From assembly GCF_014200725.1 (NCBI RefSeq), contig NZ_JACHCL010000001.1:1860001-1924000 (forward strand): a stretch of DNA of 64,000 nucleotides. The letters are read 5' to 3'. The notes under the pieces were generated by a model that was not told where the DNA came from, made no database searches, and saw only the letters and a list, made by a program, of their open reading frames with translations. Positions 44,838 to 55,054 of this stretch are shown here, piece after piece. Origin of the DNA: Janthinobacterium silvisoli. GTDB taxonomy: Bacteria; Pseudomonadota; Gammaproteobacteria; Burkholderiales; Burkholderiaceae_D. The position numbers and the translations under genes are program-made. The stretch's first letter is position 1; each line of letters opens with the position of its first letter.

Positions 44838-47800
44838 TCAGCCGCCTGCCAGCAGGCGCTCCACTTCGGCCAGCAATTCCTGTTCCTGGAAAGGCTTGCC
44901 GAAGTAGGCGTTTACACCGAGTTCCAGCGCGTGCTGGCGGTGCTTGTCGGCGCTGCGCGAGGTGATCATGACGACGGGGATGGCCTGCGTTTTCGCATCG
45001 CTGCGCACATTGCGCGTCAAGTCAAAACCGTCCATGCGCGGCATCTCGATATCGACCAGCAGCAGCGCCGGCAGCGCGGCAGCTGGCAACTCATGCAACT
45101 GTTCCAGCGCATCGACGCCATCTTTCGCCAGCAGCACCTGGTAGCCTTCGCGCTCGAACAGACGCTGCATCACGCGGCGCACCGTCAGCGAATCGTCGAC
45201 CACCATCACACAGGCGTGCGGCGCAGCCTGCACGGCCGATACGGCCCGGTGCTCGCCTGCGGCCAGCGCATACTGCGACAGCAGCTCTGGGTGGTGTTCG
45301 AGGTGCTGCGCCAGCGCCACCGGGTTCAAAATCAACACGATATCACCCGTACCCAGCACCGTGGCGCCGGCGATGCCCGGCATGCGCGCCAGCTGCGGGC
45401 CCACGTTTTTCACCACCACTTCGCGGTTGCCCAGCACCTCATCGACTTCCAGCGCCAGCCTGTCATTGCCATTGCGTAGCAACAGTACGGGCACATAACG
45501 CTGCCCTTCGGCGGTCATTGGCGTCTCGCCCAGCATGGCCGACAGATGGTGCAGGGCCAGCGACTGTTCATGCGAGTCGATGCGGCCACTAGCCCGTACC
45601 AGCGCCAGCTGCTCTCCCTTCAGGTGCAGCACCTGCTCCACCAGCACGGAGGGCAAGGCATAGGTTTTCCCGTGCGCCACCAGCAGCACGACCTGGGTCA
45701 CCGCCAGGCTTAACGGCAGATGTATGGTGAAGCGCAAGCCCTGGCCCGGCGTGGACAGTGTCTCCACGCGCCCGCCCAGCGCCAGCACTTCGGAACGCAC
45801 GATGTCCATGCCGAAGCCGCGCCCCGCCAGTTCCGTCAGGCTGTCGGCGGTGGAAAAGCCGGGTGCAAAAATCAGGTCGGCCGCCTGCGCATCGCTCAGC
45901 GGTGCGTCTGGCGCCACCAGGCCGGCGCTGTGCGCCTTGGCGCGGATGCGTTCCAGATCCAGACCGGCGCCATCGTCGGAAAAAGCAATCGCCACTTCAT
46001 TGCCCTGCTGGCTGACCTGCAACAGCAATTCACCCGTTTCGGTCTTGCCATCCTGCAGACGCGCCTGGCGCGCCTCGATGCCATGTACGATGGCGTTGCG
46101 CAGCAAGTGTTCAAATGGCGCAGCCATGCGCTCCAGTACGCTGCGGTCGATCTCCACGCTGCCGCCACGGATATCGAGGTTGACACGCTTGTCGACTTCC
46201 TTGGCGCTTTGCCGCGCCACCCGGAACAGGCGTTCGGCAATACTGGCAAACGGCACCATGCGAACTTGCATCAGGTCGCGCTGCAGCTCGCGCGTCAAGC
46301 GCGCCTGCAGCACCAGGTCATCGCCCACGGCATCGACGCCATGGCGCAGATTTTCATGGAAGGAAGCCACATCGTTGACGCTTTCAGCCATCATGCGCGT
46401 GAGTTCCTGCAAGCGCGTAAAACGGTCGAATTCCAGCGGATCGAAATCGCGTTCGCTACCCACCGCCATGCGCGAGGCAATCTGCGATTCAGCCTGCATT
46501 TCCACTTCGCGCAACTGGCGCCGCAAGCGCGCCAGGTTATCGGAAAATTCCGCCATCGAGGCACCGAGCAAACCTATTTCATTTTCCATCTTGGAGCGCG
46601 TGATCGATACTTCGCCCGCCTGGTTCACCAGACGGTCGAGGATATCGGCGCGCACGCGTACCAAGGCGGCCTTGGGCTCTGCAGCAGGTGTCTCTTCCAT
46701 GCCCGGCAGCGGCAGCAGCGGTTGCTGCAATTGTTCGAACAGGTGCAGCGCATGGTCGTAATGGGCCAGCAATTCGTCGAACGCTTGCGGCGTGGCGGTG
46801 CCCGCATGCAGCATGTTCTCGATATGCGTCTCGATTTCATGCGCATGCTGGCCCAGGCGCATCGCCCCGGCCATGCGCGCGCTGCCCTTGACCGTGTGCA
46901 GGGTACGCAGCAGCATCTGCGCCTGGCCACTGTCGTGCGGCTGCTGCTGCCAGCTGCGCAGTGCTTCACCGATGCGCGGCAGCAGGTCGGCCCCTTCTTC
47001 CAGGAAGACGGACAACAGTTCAGGATCGAGTTCGTCGCTGATACCGGCGCTGGCGGCCAGCAGCGCAATGGCATCGGCCGACACGGAAACGGGCATCTGC
47101 TCCTGTGTCTCGGGGTCCACGTGTTCCAGCATGGCCGCGTGATCGAAGCCACTGTCGAACAAGTCATCGCTGCCGACGATACTGGCATACGCTGCTTCAA
47201 ACAGCGCATCGAGTTGCGGCACTTCCACTGCAGAGGCGCTCACCGGCGCTTCCTGCGCAGGCGCGCCGACGATGCTGGCGTACATGTCCGCAAACAGGGT
47301 ATCGAGCTTTTGTGCGGCGCTGTCGGACGGCGGTGCCGTGAGTTCTCGCCACAATGCATTGAGCGCTGCTATCGTGTCCGGCTGCGCTGGCGCCAGATCA
47401 CCCAGCGCAAACGCCTGCAGCATGTGCGCTATGACTTGCGTGGCGCGCTCCAGCACATCGTGCTGCGCATCGAGCAAACCCGTAATGGGTGGCACCGCTG
47501 TCTCGATGGCCACTTCCAGCGCATGCGCCAGATCGCGCAAGGCAGTGAAACCGACCGTACCCGAGGAACCGGCCAGGGTATGCACGGCTTGCAGCGCCTC
47601 AAAGCTGACGGCGCGCTGTTCATGGCGCCATTCGCCGAAATCACGCGTCAGCACGCGCAGCAGTTCGTCCGTCTCGGCCAGGTAAATGTTATACAGCGGC
47701 AGGCCGATGCGCAGCTCGCCCACATGCTTGAGATTATCTTCGATCGCCTGGTGCGGCGCGGGTGCGGTGGCCAAGGGCAAACCGATCACATTGCCATTGC

Positions 47801-50057
47801 TGACCAGCGGCACGGGCGACTTGGCAGGCGGCGTTTCCACGCTGGCCGCACGCGGTTTGCGCAATTCAAATGACCCGCCTTCGCGCACGCGGTCGGCGGC
47901 GTCCAGCAGCATGCCTGCCTCGCGCCCCTGGCCACTGCCGCCTTCCAGTTCGGCCACCCATTCGCTGAGCTGGTACCAGCCGTAATTCAAGAGGGTAAAC
48001 AAATCGTCGCTGGCCGGGCGCGACTCGGCCAGCCAGGTATTCAAGACTCTTTCGATGGCGCCCGCCGCTACAGCAAACTGCGCCAGGCCTATCATGCGGC
48101 TGCTGCCCTTCAAGGTATGGAACGAGCGGCGCAGCATGGCCAGGTGCTCGCCGCTGGCAGCCTGCTCGCGCGGCAAGGCCAGGGTGGTGTCGATAAAAGC
48201 CAGCACTTCGCGCGCTTCGGCCAAAAAGATATCGAGCATCTCGGCATCGATACCATCAGGAACCGCAGGCACAGCGGACGATGATGGCGAGGCCGCCGGC
48301 AATTCCTGGTCCAGCAATGGCACCGGCACGGCACTGGCCGCCGCCACTTTCTCGAACGGCAGTGCGCGGAAGGTATTTGCAGCGGCGTCAAAATGAAAAC
48401 GCCCTTTGGCGGCGGCGGCATTGCGGCCCAGCATATCGACAAAAAATCCCAGCGCACTGACGTTTTGCGCGATATCGTCCAGGACTTCGGCCTCTGTGCC
48501 CGGCGCCAGCTGGCTCACTGCAAGTGCCACCTGGCGCACGGCGTCCACGGCGTCCTCCTGCGACAAGCTGGCCAGCGTTTCCTGCATCTGCTGCAGCACG
48601 GGTTCCACGTCAGCCAGGGCTGGCAGACGCGATGCATCGGCATAGTAGTCGTTGAGCTTTTTTTCGACCTGGCGCAAGCCAGTTTTCATCGCTTCGGCTA
48701 GCGCGGCAATGCTTTGTCCCTGCTCGATCTGGCGCGTCAGTTCACCCGCGACAAAGGACGGTGGCGCCTCTCCAGCCTGCAGCGCCCGCAAGCGCGCAGC
48801 GATGGTTTCGGCATTGCCAGCAAAATCGTCGGGCAGGCGGCGCAGTTGCTCCAGGCCCGTTTCGGCGAACAGCAGCGCCGTGCCGATTTCCTGCTCCAGC
48901 GCCGCGCTGCGCCCGCTGCTGACTGCCAAACGCGCAACCGATGCACATTGGCGCAGCAGGCTGGCCAGGGCAGGTACTTTCAAGGTCTCGGCATGCTGCG
49001 CCGCCTGCTGCAGCGAAGCGTCGAACGCCGTCACCAGGGCGGGATCGAGATCAGCCTGCGCCAACCGCGTCCAGCTGGCCCGCGCCCGGGCCAGCGCCGC
49101 GCGCGCGCCCAACAAGGCTTCCTGGTCGACCTGGCCATAACGGCGCGCCTCCACATCATCTGGCAGCAAGCCATCGAGTGTGAACACGGTGCGCAACTGC
49201 GCCGCCGCAGGAGTGGGCGCATCGGCCCTGGCAATGAAGAACAGGGCTTCGCGCAGCAGCGCCTCGGGCAAAGTGCCCGTGCCTTGCGCCAGGCGTCGCA
49301 ATTGCTGGTTCATCGCGCCAAACAGCTGCTTCAGGTACAGGCTGCCTGCACCCTGCCCGCTGGCTGCCAGTTCGGCGCACGCTTGCATGGCGAACCAGAA
49401 GGTGCGCGCGGGTCCATCGTGCTGCGCATCGGCCACCAGGATCAAGGTCTCATGCAGGGCGGCCGCATGCTGGCGCTGTGCCTGCGGTTCTTGCGCCTTC
49501 AGAAACGGCAACAAGGATTTTTCAAAGCGCGTGCGCCAGGCCGGGTAATCGGCGGCAATCACGGGTTCGGCCAGCGCGATGGATAAACCGGGCGGCGGTG
49601 CGGGTGGAAAAAACAGCTCGGCCGGGTGGATGCGTTGCGCACCCAGCATGGCTTGCAGCGCGCGGTAATACGGGAACAAACGCGTCGCCTGCGCCGGCGC
49701 GCCAGCCAGCAAGTCTTCCAGGTATTCAATGATGGCTTGATACAGCTCGCTCACGATGAGCGCATGATCGACCGTGTATTCCAGACTGCCGTCGCGAAAA
49801 CGCGCCAGCGCCTGTTCCGCGCCCTCCGTCAGCATGCTGGCCCCAAGCACATCGACCATCACCAGCGCGCCATGCGCCTGGTGCAAGTGCGAACGGGCAT
49901 GCTGCAGGGCCGTGGCGCGTTCCTCGCGTTCGCGCCCGCCCGCCTCGAACAAAGCCGTTCTGGAGCGGCCCAGCGCTTCGCGGATTTCCGCCATCACCCA
50001 TGACAAGGGCTCGCTATCGAACTGCCTGGATTGTTGCGGACTATCAGCTGTGCTCAT
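44838..50057 (-). CDS. pilL: type IV pilus chemosensory hybrid kinase (PilL/ChpA)
   Basis: A 1739-aa CheA-like kinase. A long N-terminal part contains degenerate Hpt-like helical repeats without phosphorylatable histidines (to about residue 600); three histidine Hpt domains have active histidines at about 647 (FHTLKGSSRM), 826 (VHTLAGSSGTVG) and 1054 (LHTVKGSARM). A CheA dimerisation region, HATPase (HLLRNAIVHGIEAR near 1320; DDGAGLD) and CheW-like domain (about 1480-1600) follow, ending with a receiver domain (VMVVDDSLTVRR; phospho-aspartate in LLVDIEMPRMDG near 1667). It is shorter than Pseudomonas ChpA, with fewer Hpt units. Controls pilus extension/retraction with PilG and PilH. Confidence 0.92.
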   Translation of the reverse strand: MSTADSPQQSRQFDSEPLSWVMAEIREALGRSRTALFEAGGREREERATALQHARSHLHQAHGALVMVDVLGASMLTEGAEQALARFRDGSLEYTVDHALIVSELYQAIIEYLEDLLAGAPAQATRLFPYYRALQAMLGAQRIHPAELFFPPAPPPGLSIALAEPVIAADYPAWRTRFEKSLLPFLKAQEPQAQRQHAAALHETLILVADAQHDGPARTFWFAMQACAELAASGQGAGSLYLKQLFGAMNQQLRRLAQGTGTLPEALLREALFFIARADAPTPAAAQLRTVFTLDGLLPDDVEARRYGQVDQEALLGARAALARARASWTRLAQADLDPALVTAFDASLQQAAQHAETLKVPALASLLRQCASVARLAVSSGRSAALEQEIGTALLFAETGLEQLRRLPDDFAGNAETIAARLRALQAGEAPPSFVAGELTRQIEQGQSIAALAEAMKTGLRQVEKKLNDYYADASRLPALADVEPVLQQMQETLASLSQEDAVDAVRQVALAVSQLAPGTEAEVLDDIAQNVSALGFFVDMLGRNAAAAKGRFHFDAAANTFRALPFEKVAAASAVPVPLLDQELPAASPSSSAVPAVPDGIDAEMLDIFLAEAREVLAFIDTTLALPREQAASGEHLAMLRRSFHTLKGSSRMIGLAQFAVAAGAIERVLNTWLAESRPASDDLFTLLNYGWYQLSEWVAELEGGSGQGREAGMLLDAADRVREGGSFELRKPRAASVETPPAKSPVPLVSNGNVIGLPLATAPAPHQAIEDNLKHVGELRIGLPLYNIYLAETDELLRVLTRDFGEWRHEQRAVSFEALQAVHTLAGSSGTVGFTALRDLAHALEVAIETAVPPITGLLDAQHDVLERATQVIAHMLQAFALGDLAPAQPDTIAALNALWRELTAPPSDSAAQKLDTLFADMYASIVGAPAQEAPVSASAVEVPQLDALFEAAYASIVGSDDLFDSGFDHAAMLEHVDPETQEQMPVSVSADAIALLAASAGISDELDPELLSVFLEEGADLLPRIGEALRSWQQQPHDSGQAQMLLRTLHTVKGSARMAGAMRLGQHAHEIETHIENMLHAGTATPQAFDELLAHYDHALHLFEQLQQPLLPLPGMEETPAAEPKAALVRVRADILDRLVNQAGEVSITRSKMENEIGLLGASMAEFSDNLARLRRQLREVEMQAESQIASRMAVGSERDFDPLEFDRFTRLQELTRMMAESVNDVASFHENLRHGVDAVGDDLVLQARLTRELQRDLMQVRMVPFASIAERLFRVARQSAKEVDKRVNLDIRGGSVEIDRSVLERMAAPFEHLLRNAIVHGIEARQARLQDGKTETGELLLQVSQQGNEVAIAFSDDGAGLDLERIRAKAHSAGLVAPDAPLSDAQAADLIFAPGFSTADSLTELAGRGFGMDIVRSEVLALGGRVETLSTPGQGLRFTIHLPLSLAVTQVVLLVAHGKTYALPSVLVEQVLHLKGEQLALVRASGRIDSHEQSLALHHLSAMLGETPMTAEGQRYVPVLLLRNGNDRLALEVDEVLGNREVVVKNVGPQLARMPGIAGATVLGTGDIVLILNPVALAQHLEHHPELLSQYALAAGEHRAVSAVQAAPHACVMVVDDSLTVRRVMQRLFEREGYQVLLAKDGVDALEQLHELPAAALPALLLVDIEMPRMDGFDLTRNVRSDAKTQAIPVVMITSRSADKHRQHALELGVNAYFGKPFQEQELLAEVERLLAGG

Positions 50058-50123
50058 GCATGCCTCGGTTAATCAATCGTACGCGAAATCGCAACACCCT
50101 ATCTTGACGGCGTCTGTCAGGCC

Positions 50124-52352
50124 TTACGCGGCGACGCGGAAACGCGACACCGAATTTTTCAGTTCCTGCGCCAGCATCGACAGCTTATGAATCGACTGCG
50201 CCGTTTGCTGCGTGCCATCCTGGGTCTGTTCCGTCACGCTCAGGATGTGCTGGATATTCAAGGCCACGCCGCTGGCCGAACCGGCCTGCGCGCCGGTAGC
50301 GAACGAGATACCCTGAATCAGTTCCGCCAGATGCTTCGATACCTGGCTGATGTCGCTCAAGGCCGCACCGGCCGCGTCGGACAGGCGCGCGCCTTCGACC
50401 ACGCCCTGCGTCGATTTTTCCATCGCCCGGGTAGCGTCCTGGGTGTCGGCCTGGATGGTGCGCACCAGCGCGCCGATCTGCTTGGCGGCGGCGGCCGAGC
50501 GTTCGGCCAGGCGTTGCACCTCTTCGGCCACCACGGAAAAACCGCGCCCCGCCTCGCCGGCCGATGCGGCCTGGATGGCGGCGTTCAGCGCCAGTACGTT
50601 GGTCTGTTCGGTGATGTCGGAAATGAGTTCGGTGATTTCGCCGATTTCCTGCGACGATTCGCCCAGGCGCTTGATGCGCTTGGAGGTATCCTGAATCTGC
50701 TCGCGGATTTCATGCATGCCCTTGATGGCGTTTTCCACCGCCGTCGACCCCTGCAGCGCCGCCGCCACCGACTGGCGCGCCACGTCGGCCGATTCGCTGG
50801 CCGACTTCGACACGTCGGTAATCGCATTGGCCATATTGACCACGGTGGCGCTGGCGTCGAGGATTTCGCGCGACTGCTGCTGCGAGGCGATCAGCAATTT
50901 GCTCGAGATGCTTTGTGCCTGCGTCGAGGCGCGGTTCACCTGTTCGGCGGTGGCCGTCACCCTACCGACCAGGCCGCGCAATTCTTCCACCGTGTAGTTG
51001 ACGGAATCGGCGATGGCGCCCGTAATGTCTTCCGATACCGTCGCTTGCACCGTCAGGTCGCCATCGGCCACCTTCTGCAATTCATTCATCAATCGCAGGA
51101 TGGCGGCCTGGCTTTGCTCATTCTTGGCCTTGGCTTCTTCCTCTTTTTCCTGCGACAGCAGGCGTTGAATTTCCGCTTCATGGCGGCGCCGCTCGGCCTC
51201 GTGTGCACGGTTGACTGAGTCTTGCAGCAGCACCCGGCCAATCCCGGCTGCACCGATCAAGGTCACCAGCACGCCGGCCACCATCAGCCAGAATTCCAGG
51301 CCCAGGGTTTCCTGGTTTGCGTGGTACATCTGCTGCAGTAAAGTCAGGCGCTGGCGCAAGTCTTCATTTTCATTGAAAATCAGCTGTTCGGCGCCTTTCG
51401 CCGCACTGAATTTGTCGAGCCGGTCGAGGATGGACGACACCAGCTTTTGATAGTTGTCGAAATTGGCTTTCAGCGCCACCAGGCGGTCGCGCAATTCCGG
51501 GTCGCGCGTGGGCGCCAGCTGCAAAGAGACACTGCCATTGAGCAGGCCATCGACGGCGGAACGGAAATAGGTCGTGTCGCGGCCCAGTGAAAAAGCCGTT
51601 TCCGAACTGATGCTGCCGGAAGCGAGAAACTCGCTGGCGCTGCGGCTCATGCGCTGGGTCAGCATCATCAAGCGGCCGATAACGGCCAGGTCGTGGCCAT
51701 TGCCGCCCCGTTGCAGCTTGAGCGCGGCAATTTCCTCGGTCTGGGCCAGCAAGGCAGGCGACAGCGCGTTCAACTGCTGCAAGGCCTTGTCGAAGTCGCC
51801 CAATTCGGCCTTCAGGCGCAAGATGGTGCTGGCCGCACGGTCGCTGCTGGCCCATTTTTTACGCGCGTCCGCCACCGCCGCCAGCAGGGTGGAGCGCGAT
51901 TCACCGATGTCGCGGCCGTGATACGTGCCGCCGCGCGCCATCAGGCGAAAATCCTGGTTCAGCTCATTGCGGCTTTCTTCCAGCTGGCGAAACGCATCCT
52001 GGTTGCCCTGCACGGCGTTGGGGGCCGCCTTGCCGATGCGTTGCGAGTGCATCAACGCATCGCTGGCCAGCTGTGTCTGCGCCGAAGCGATATTGCCGCT
52101 GCGCGTATTCAAGCCCACGAACAGCAGGCTGGCCGCCAGGCTCAAGGCCATCACGGTCGACAGGATGCTCAACTGTTTTTGCAGCGGCAAATGGCCGATC
52201 AGGGGCAGCTTCAAATCCCTGGCCGGCGCGCTGGCCAGCGACTTGCGCCGTCCCAGCGCATCGCGCAAGCGCAGCGGCAAATCGCCGGGCAAGATCACGC
52301 CATCGGCATGCTCTGCACTGCCTGCGGCCAGGATAGGGGAATTAGCGGCCAT
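50124..52352 (-). CDS. pilJ: type IV pilus methyl-accepting chemoreceptor
   Basis: A 742-aa membrane chemoreceptor. Start ATG 52352 shares its A with the pilI stop (TGATG); the longer frame runs into pilI. An N-terminal membrane helix ([21 protein letters not shown], near residue 60) is followed by a periplasmic part with repeated PilJ helical modules ([34 protein letters not shown]), a second helix ([18 protein letters not shown]), and the cytoplasmic signalling domain with the MCP hairpin tip ([33 protein letters not shown]). Signals to PilL through PilI. Confidence 0.93.
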   Translation of the reverse strand: MAANSPILAAGSAEHADGVILPGDLPLRLRDALGRRKSLASAPARDLKLPLIGHLPLQKQLSILSTVMALSLAASLLFVGLNTRSGNIASAQTQLASDALMHSQRIGKAAPNAVQGNQDAFRQLEESRNELNQDFRLMARGGTYHGRDIGESRSTLLAAVADARKKWASSDRAASTILRLKAELGDFDKALQQLNALSPALLAQTEEIAALKLQRGGNGHDLAVIGRLMMLTQRMSRSASEFLASGSISSETAFSLGRDTTYFRSAVDGLLNGSVSLQLAPTRDPELRDRLVALKANFDNYQKLVSSILDRLDKFSAAKGAEQLIFNENEDLRQRLTLLQQMYHANQETLGLEFWLMVAGVLVTLIGAAGIGRVLLQDSVNRAHEAERRRHEAEIQRLLSQEKEEEAKAKNEQSQAAILRLMNELQKVADGDLTVQATVSEDITGAIADSVNYTVEELRGLVGRVTATAEQVNRASTQAQSISSKLLIASQQQSREILDASATVVNMANAITDVSKSASESADVARQSVAAALQGSTAVENAIKGMHEIREQIQDTSKRIKRLGESSQEIGEITELISDITEQTNVLALNAAIQAASAGEAGRGFSVVAEEVQRLAERSAAAAKQIGALVRTIQADTQDATRAMEKSTQGVVEGARLSDAAGAALSDISQVSKHLAELIQGISFATGAQAGSASGVALNIQHILSVTEQTQDGTQQTAQSIHKLSMLAQELKNSVSRFRVAA

Positions 52353-52987
52353 CAGCGATGCTCTCCATACAAGCTGGTGCTGCCAAAGCCGGCGTCCAGG
52401 AAACGCGCTTCCTGCGCCAGCTGCGCCAGGTCCAGGCGCAGCCACTGCTGTCCGCCATCGCGCAGGGAATAAGGCCGGGCCCACGGCGCTGCATCAACTG
52501 CGGCGCTGCCGGCGACCATGCCGTGTTGCTGGCGTAAACCCAGCACGCGCTCGACCAGCAGCGCGCAATTGAGTCCCAGGCGCGGCGCAAACGTGATGAT
52601 GCGGCTGTCGGCATGCAGCGCGCAGGCGGCGCCGCCGCGATAACGGGACAAGTCAATGATGGCCGTCAGGCGGCCGCGCATGGCGGCCAGGCCCAGATAC
52701 CAGTCCTGCGCCAGCGGCACGCCCTGGATCTGCATGCCGGCCGGGATGACGATCTCGCCCAACTGCGTCAAATCGAGCAGGCAGTGCTGGCCACCCACGA
52801 TCACGCCCAGCTCCTTGCGGGCCGCCACGGCGCCGGAACGCGCCGCCTGCACGCGCGCCAGCAATTGCATCTGGTACTGGCGCAAGCGTCCCCGCCGTCC
52901 GCCGGTTTCACTGGCAGGCAGATCGGAAAGCGCATGCGCGGGAACGCGAACAGCATGGGGCGTGGCATTGCCAGGCATCGTGCTCAT
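52352..52987 (-). CDS. pilI: CheW-like adaptor of the pilus chemosensory system
   Basis: A 211-aa cytoplasmic protein with a CheW domain over residues about 60-195 ([42 protein letters not shown]). It couples the receptor PilJ to the kinase PilL. Lies between pilH (3-base gap) and pilJ (overlapping stop/start). Confidence 0.9.
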   Translation of the reverse strand: MSTMPGNATPHAVRVPAHALSDLPASETGGRRGRLRQYQMQLLARVQAARSGAVAARKELGVIVGGQHCLLDLTQLGEIVIPAGMQIQGVPLAQDWYLGLAAMRGRLTAIIDLSRYRGGAACALHADSRIITFAPRLGLNCALLVERVLGLRQQHGMVAGSAAVDAAPWARPYSLRDGGQQWLRLDLAQLAQEARFLDAGFGSTSLYGEHR

Positions 52988-52990
52988 TGT

Positions 52991-53356
52991 TCAGGAAAGC
53001 GCTGCGATCTTGGCCAGCAGGTCCGCTTCGACCACCGGCTTGACCAAGTAATCGCGCGCGCCCTGGCGCAAGCCCCAGATGCGGTCCGTTTCCTGGCTCT
53101 TGCTGGAACAGATAATCACCGGCACGTCCTGCAGATCAGGGTCGCGCGCGATGGCGCGGGTAATCTGAAAACCATTCGCACCCGGCATCACCACGTCCAT
53201 CAGGATCAGGTCCGGCCTGGCCGTCTTCAGTTGCGCCAGCGCGTCGGCGCCATCCTGCGCCGTGCTCACGGCATAACCGGCGCGCACCAGCATTTCGCTC
53301 AGGTAGTAGCGCTCTGTCGGCGAGTCATCGACGATCAGAATTGTATGTATGGCCAT
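52991..53356 (-). CDS. pilH: response regulator PilH
   Basis: A 121-aa single receiver domain: acidic pair in LIVDDSPTERYYL, phospho-aspartate in ILMDVVMPGANGF, CSSKSQETDRIWGLRQGARDYLVKPV with the conserved lysine. PilH-type regulators oppose PilG and promote retraction via PilT or act as a phosphate sink. Downstream of pilG in the same operon. Confidence 0.92.
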   Translation of the reverse strand: MAIHTILIVDDSPTERYYLSEMLVRAGYAVSTAQDGADALAQLKTARPDLILMDVVMPGANGFQITRAIARDPDLQDVPVIICSSKSQETDRIWGLRQGARDYLVKPVVEADLLAKIAALS

Positions 53357-53385
53357 CTATCTGCTTCCTTGCTGCGTTGGGTCAT

Positions 53386-53820
53386 TCAAAAATACGGTCC
53401 GTCTACACGCTGGCGGCCAGGTGCTGCCAGGTGTTGGCCTACGGCCGCCAGCAAATCCTCGCGCACCAAAGGCTTTGCCAGGCAATCGCTGGCGCCAGCC
53501 AGGGCGCCGCGCGCGCGGTCGAACAAGCCCGCCTTCGCCGACAGCATCAGCACCGGCGTGGCGTGAAACGCGGCGCTGGCCTTGATCAGCGCACAGGTAC
53601 GGTAGCCATCAAGGCGCGGCATCAGGATGTCGCACACGATCAGCGCCGGCTGGCAATCGCCGATCTTGGCCAGGGCATCGAAGCCATCCTCGGCCACCAC
53701 CACCCGATAACCGGCCCCACTCAAAATTCTCTCGACCGAACTGCGTATGGTGGCGCTGTCGTCGATCACCAGAATCGTCGGGCCAGCAGACGCAGTATCG
53801 GACAATGGTGGACTCGTCAT
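53386..53820 (-). CDS. pilG: response regulator PilG
   Basis: A 144-aa receiver protein, start ATG 53820 (MTSPPLSDTA); a TTG 45 bases upstream would lengthen it without conserved residues. ILVIDDSATIRSSVERIL, phospho-aspartate in IVCDILMPRLDGYRTC, and SAKAGLFDRARG then KPLVREDLL match PilG. It is the first gene of the pilG-pilH-pilI-pilJ-pilL operon. Confidence 0.9.
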   Translation of the reverse strand: MTSPPLSDTASAGPTILVIDDSATIRSSVERILSGAGYRVVVAEDGFDALAKIGDCQPALIVCDILMPRLDGYRTCALIKASAAFHATPVLMLSAKAGLFDRARGALAGASDCLAKPLVREDLLAAVGQHLAAPGRQRVDGPYF

Positions 53821-53920
53821 TTGATTATTCGGCAAGCTTGTATACTCTCTTGTACACCATATCATAGGCCGCCATCAAGCGCGTGGCGGAGAGTACGGTT
53901 TGCCGATCGGTTAAAATTGC

Positions 53921-54112
53921 TTAAATCGCCACCATTTCAAAATCATCCTTGCGCGCACCGCATTCCGGGCAGGTCCAGTTCATCGGAACATCGGCCCAAC
54001 GCGTGCCGGGAGCGATGTCTTCATCGGGCAGGCCGGCCTCTTCATCATAAACCCAGCCGCAAATAAGACACATCCACGTTTGGAATTGCTGCGTTGTTTC
54101 GTTGCTACTCAC
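53921..54112 (-). CDS. rubredoxin
   Basis: A 63-aa iron protein with the two CxxCG pairs MCLICGWVYDEEAGLPDEDIAPGT and WTCPECGARKDDF; the four cysteines bind one iron for single-electron transfer. The start is taken as GTG 54112 behind AAGGGTGG; the TTG at 54133 lacks such a site. Divergent from thiD, with only 57 bases between. Confidence 0.93.
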   Translation of the reverse strand: MSSNETTQQFQTWMCLICGWVYDEEAGLPDEDIAPGTRWADVPMNWTCPECGARKDDFEMVAI

Positions 54113-54169
54113 GTTCTGCCACCCTTCAATCAAGTAAAATGCTGAATTAGGTATCTTAATCTACCCGCC

Positions 54170-55012
54170 GTGCAAAACCAAACTTCTCCCCTCATATTAA
54201 GCTTCGGCGTGTCCGATCCCGTCGGCGCGATCGGCATCCAGGCCGACCTGTTGACCTTCTCGGCCTTTGGCTGCCATGGACTGTCGGTCACCACCGGCCT
54301 CTTGATCAGCGATACGGCGCGCGTGGAAGACATGCAAGCCGTCGATCCCGACTGGGTTTCCGACCAGGCGCGCGTGCTGCTGGAAGACATGACCGTCTCC
54401 GCCATCAAGGTCGGCGCCCTGGGCAGCGTGGAAAACGTCACGGCGATCGCCGAAATCGTCTCCGACTACCCCAACGTGCCGCTGATACTCGACCCGTTCA
54501 TCTCGGCGCTGCCGGAACAGGGCATGGACGATGAAGATATCCTCACCGCCGTGCGCCAGTTGCTGATCCCGCAAACCACCTTGCTGGTACTGTCGCCGGT
54601 GGAACTGGAACGCCTGGCCGAAACCTGGCGCGATGCAGATCCGGCCGACACCCTGCAAAACGATGTCGACTACCTGGTGGCGCTGGGCTGCGAATATGTG
54701 CTGGTCACCGGCATGCCGGCCGACCCGGCCAAGTCGGGCATGGGCGACGGCAAGCTGCGCGCCAATACCCTGTTTGGCGAAGACGGCGTGGTGCGCCACG
54801 ATGAATGGCAGCACCTGCCCGGCATTTTCAACGGCGCGGGCAGCACCCTGTCAGCAGCGGCCACGGCCCTGCTGGCACTGGCGAACGAAGAAGACGACGT
54901 GCCGCAAGCCGTGGTAGCGGCGCAGGAATTCACGGCCGGTGCGCTGGCGCATGCGCGGCGCTACGGCATGGGCAAGCTGGTGCCCAACCGTTTGTTCCAG
55001 CGCGCCCGCTGA
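54170..55012 (+). CDS. thiD: hydroxymethylpyrimidine/phosphomethylpyrimidine kinase
   Basis: A 280-aa ribokinase-fold kinase of thiamine synthesis. Starts at GTG 54170 with no clear ribosome site. Family motifs: SFGVSDPVGAIGIQADLLTFSAFGCHG (usual SGGxQADxK region altered to GVSDPVGAIGIQAD), AIKVGALGSVENV, LDPFISA and the C-terminal FNGAGSTLSAAATALLA with the catalytic GAGD-type loop reading GAGS, so the usual catalytic aspartate is replaced here. This ThiD-like form sits next to hemL in many betaproteobacteria, and its in vivo role may differ from canonical ThiD. Confidence 0.75.
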   Translation: MQNQTSPLILSFGVSDPVGAIGIQADLLTFSAFGCHGLSVTTGLLISDTARVEDMQAVDPDWVSDQARVLLEDMTVSAIKVGALGSVENVTAIAEIVSDYPNVPLILDPFISALPEQGMDDEDILTAVRQLLIPQTTLLVLSPVELERLAETWRDADPADTLQNDVDYLVALGCEYVLVTGMPADPAKSGMGDGKLRANTLFGEDGVVRHDEWQHLPGIFNGAGSTLSAAATALLALANEEDDVPQAVVAAQEFTAGALAHARRYGMGKLVPNRLFQRAR

Positions 55013-55054
55013 GCAAAACAACACATCGACAACGACATCATTCAAGGTTACCTC

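Noticed and set aside
45720-47873. 717-codon plus-strand frame opposite pilL
   Set aside because: It is produced by GC-rich codon bias on the opposite strand; the minus strand encodes clear Hpt, HATPase and receiver motifs.
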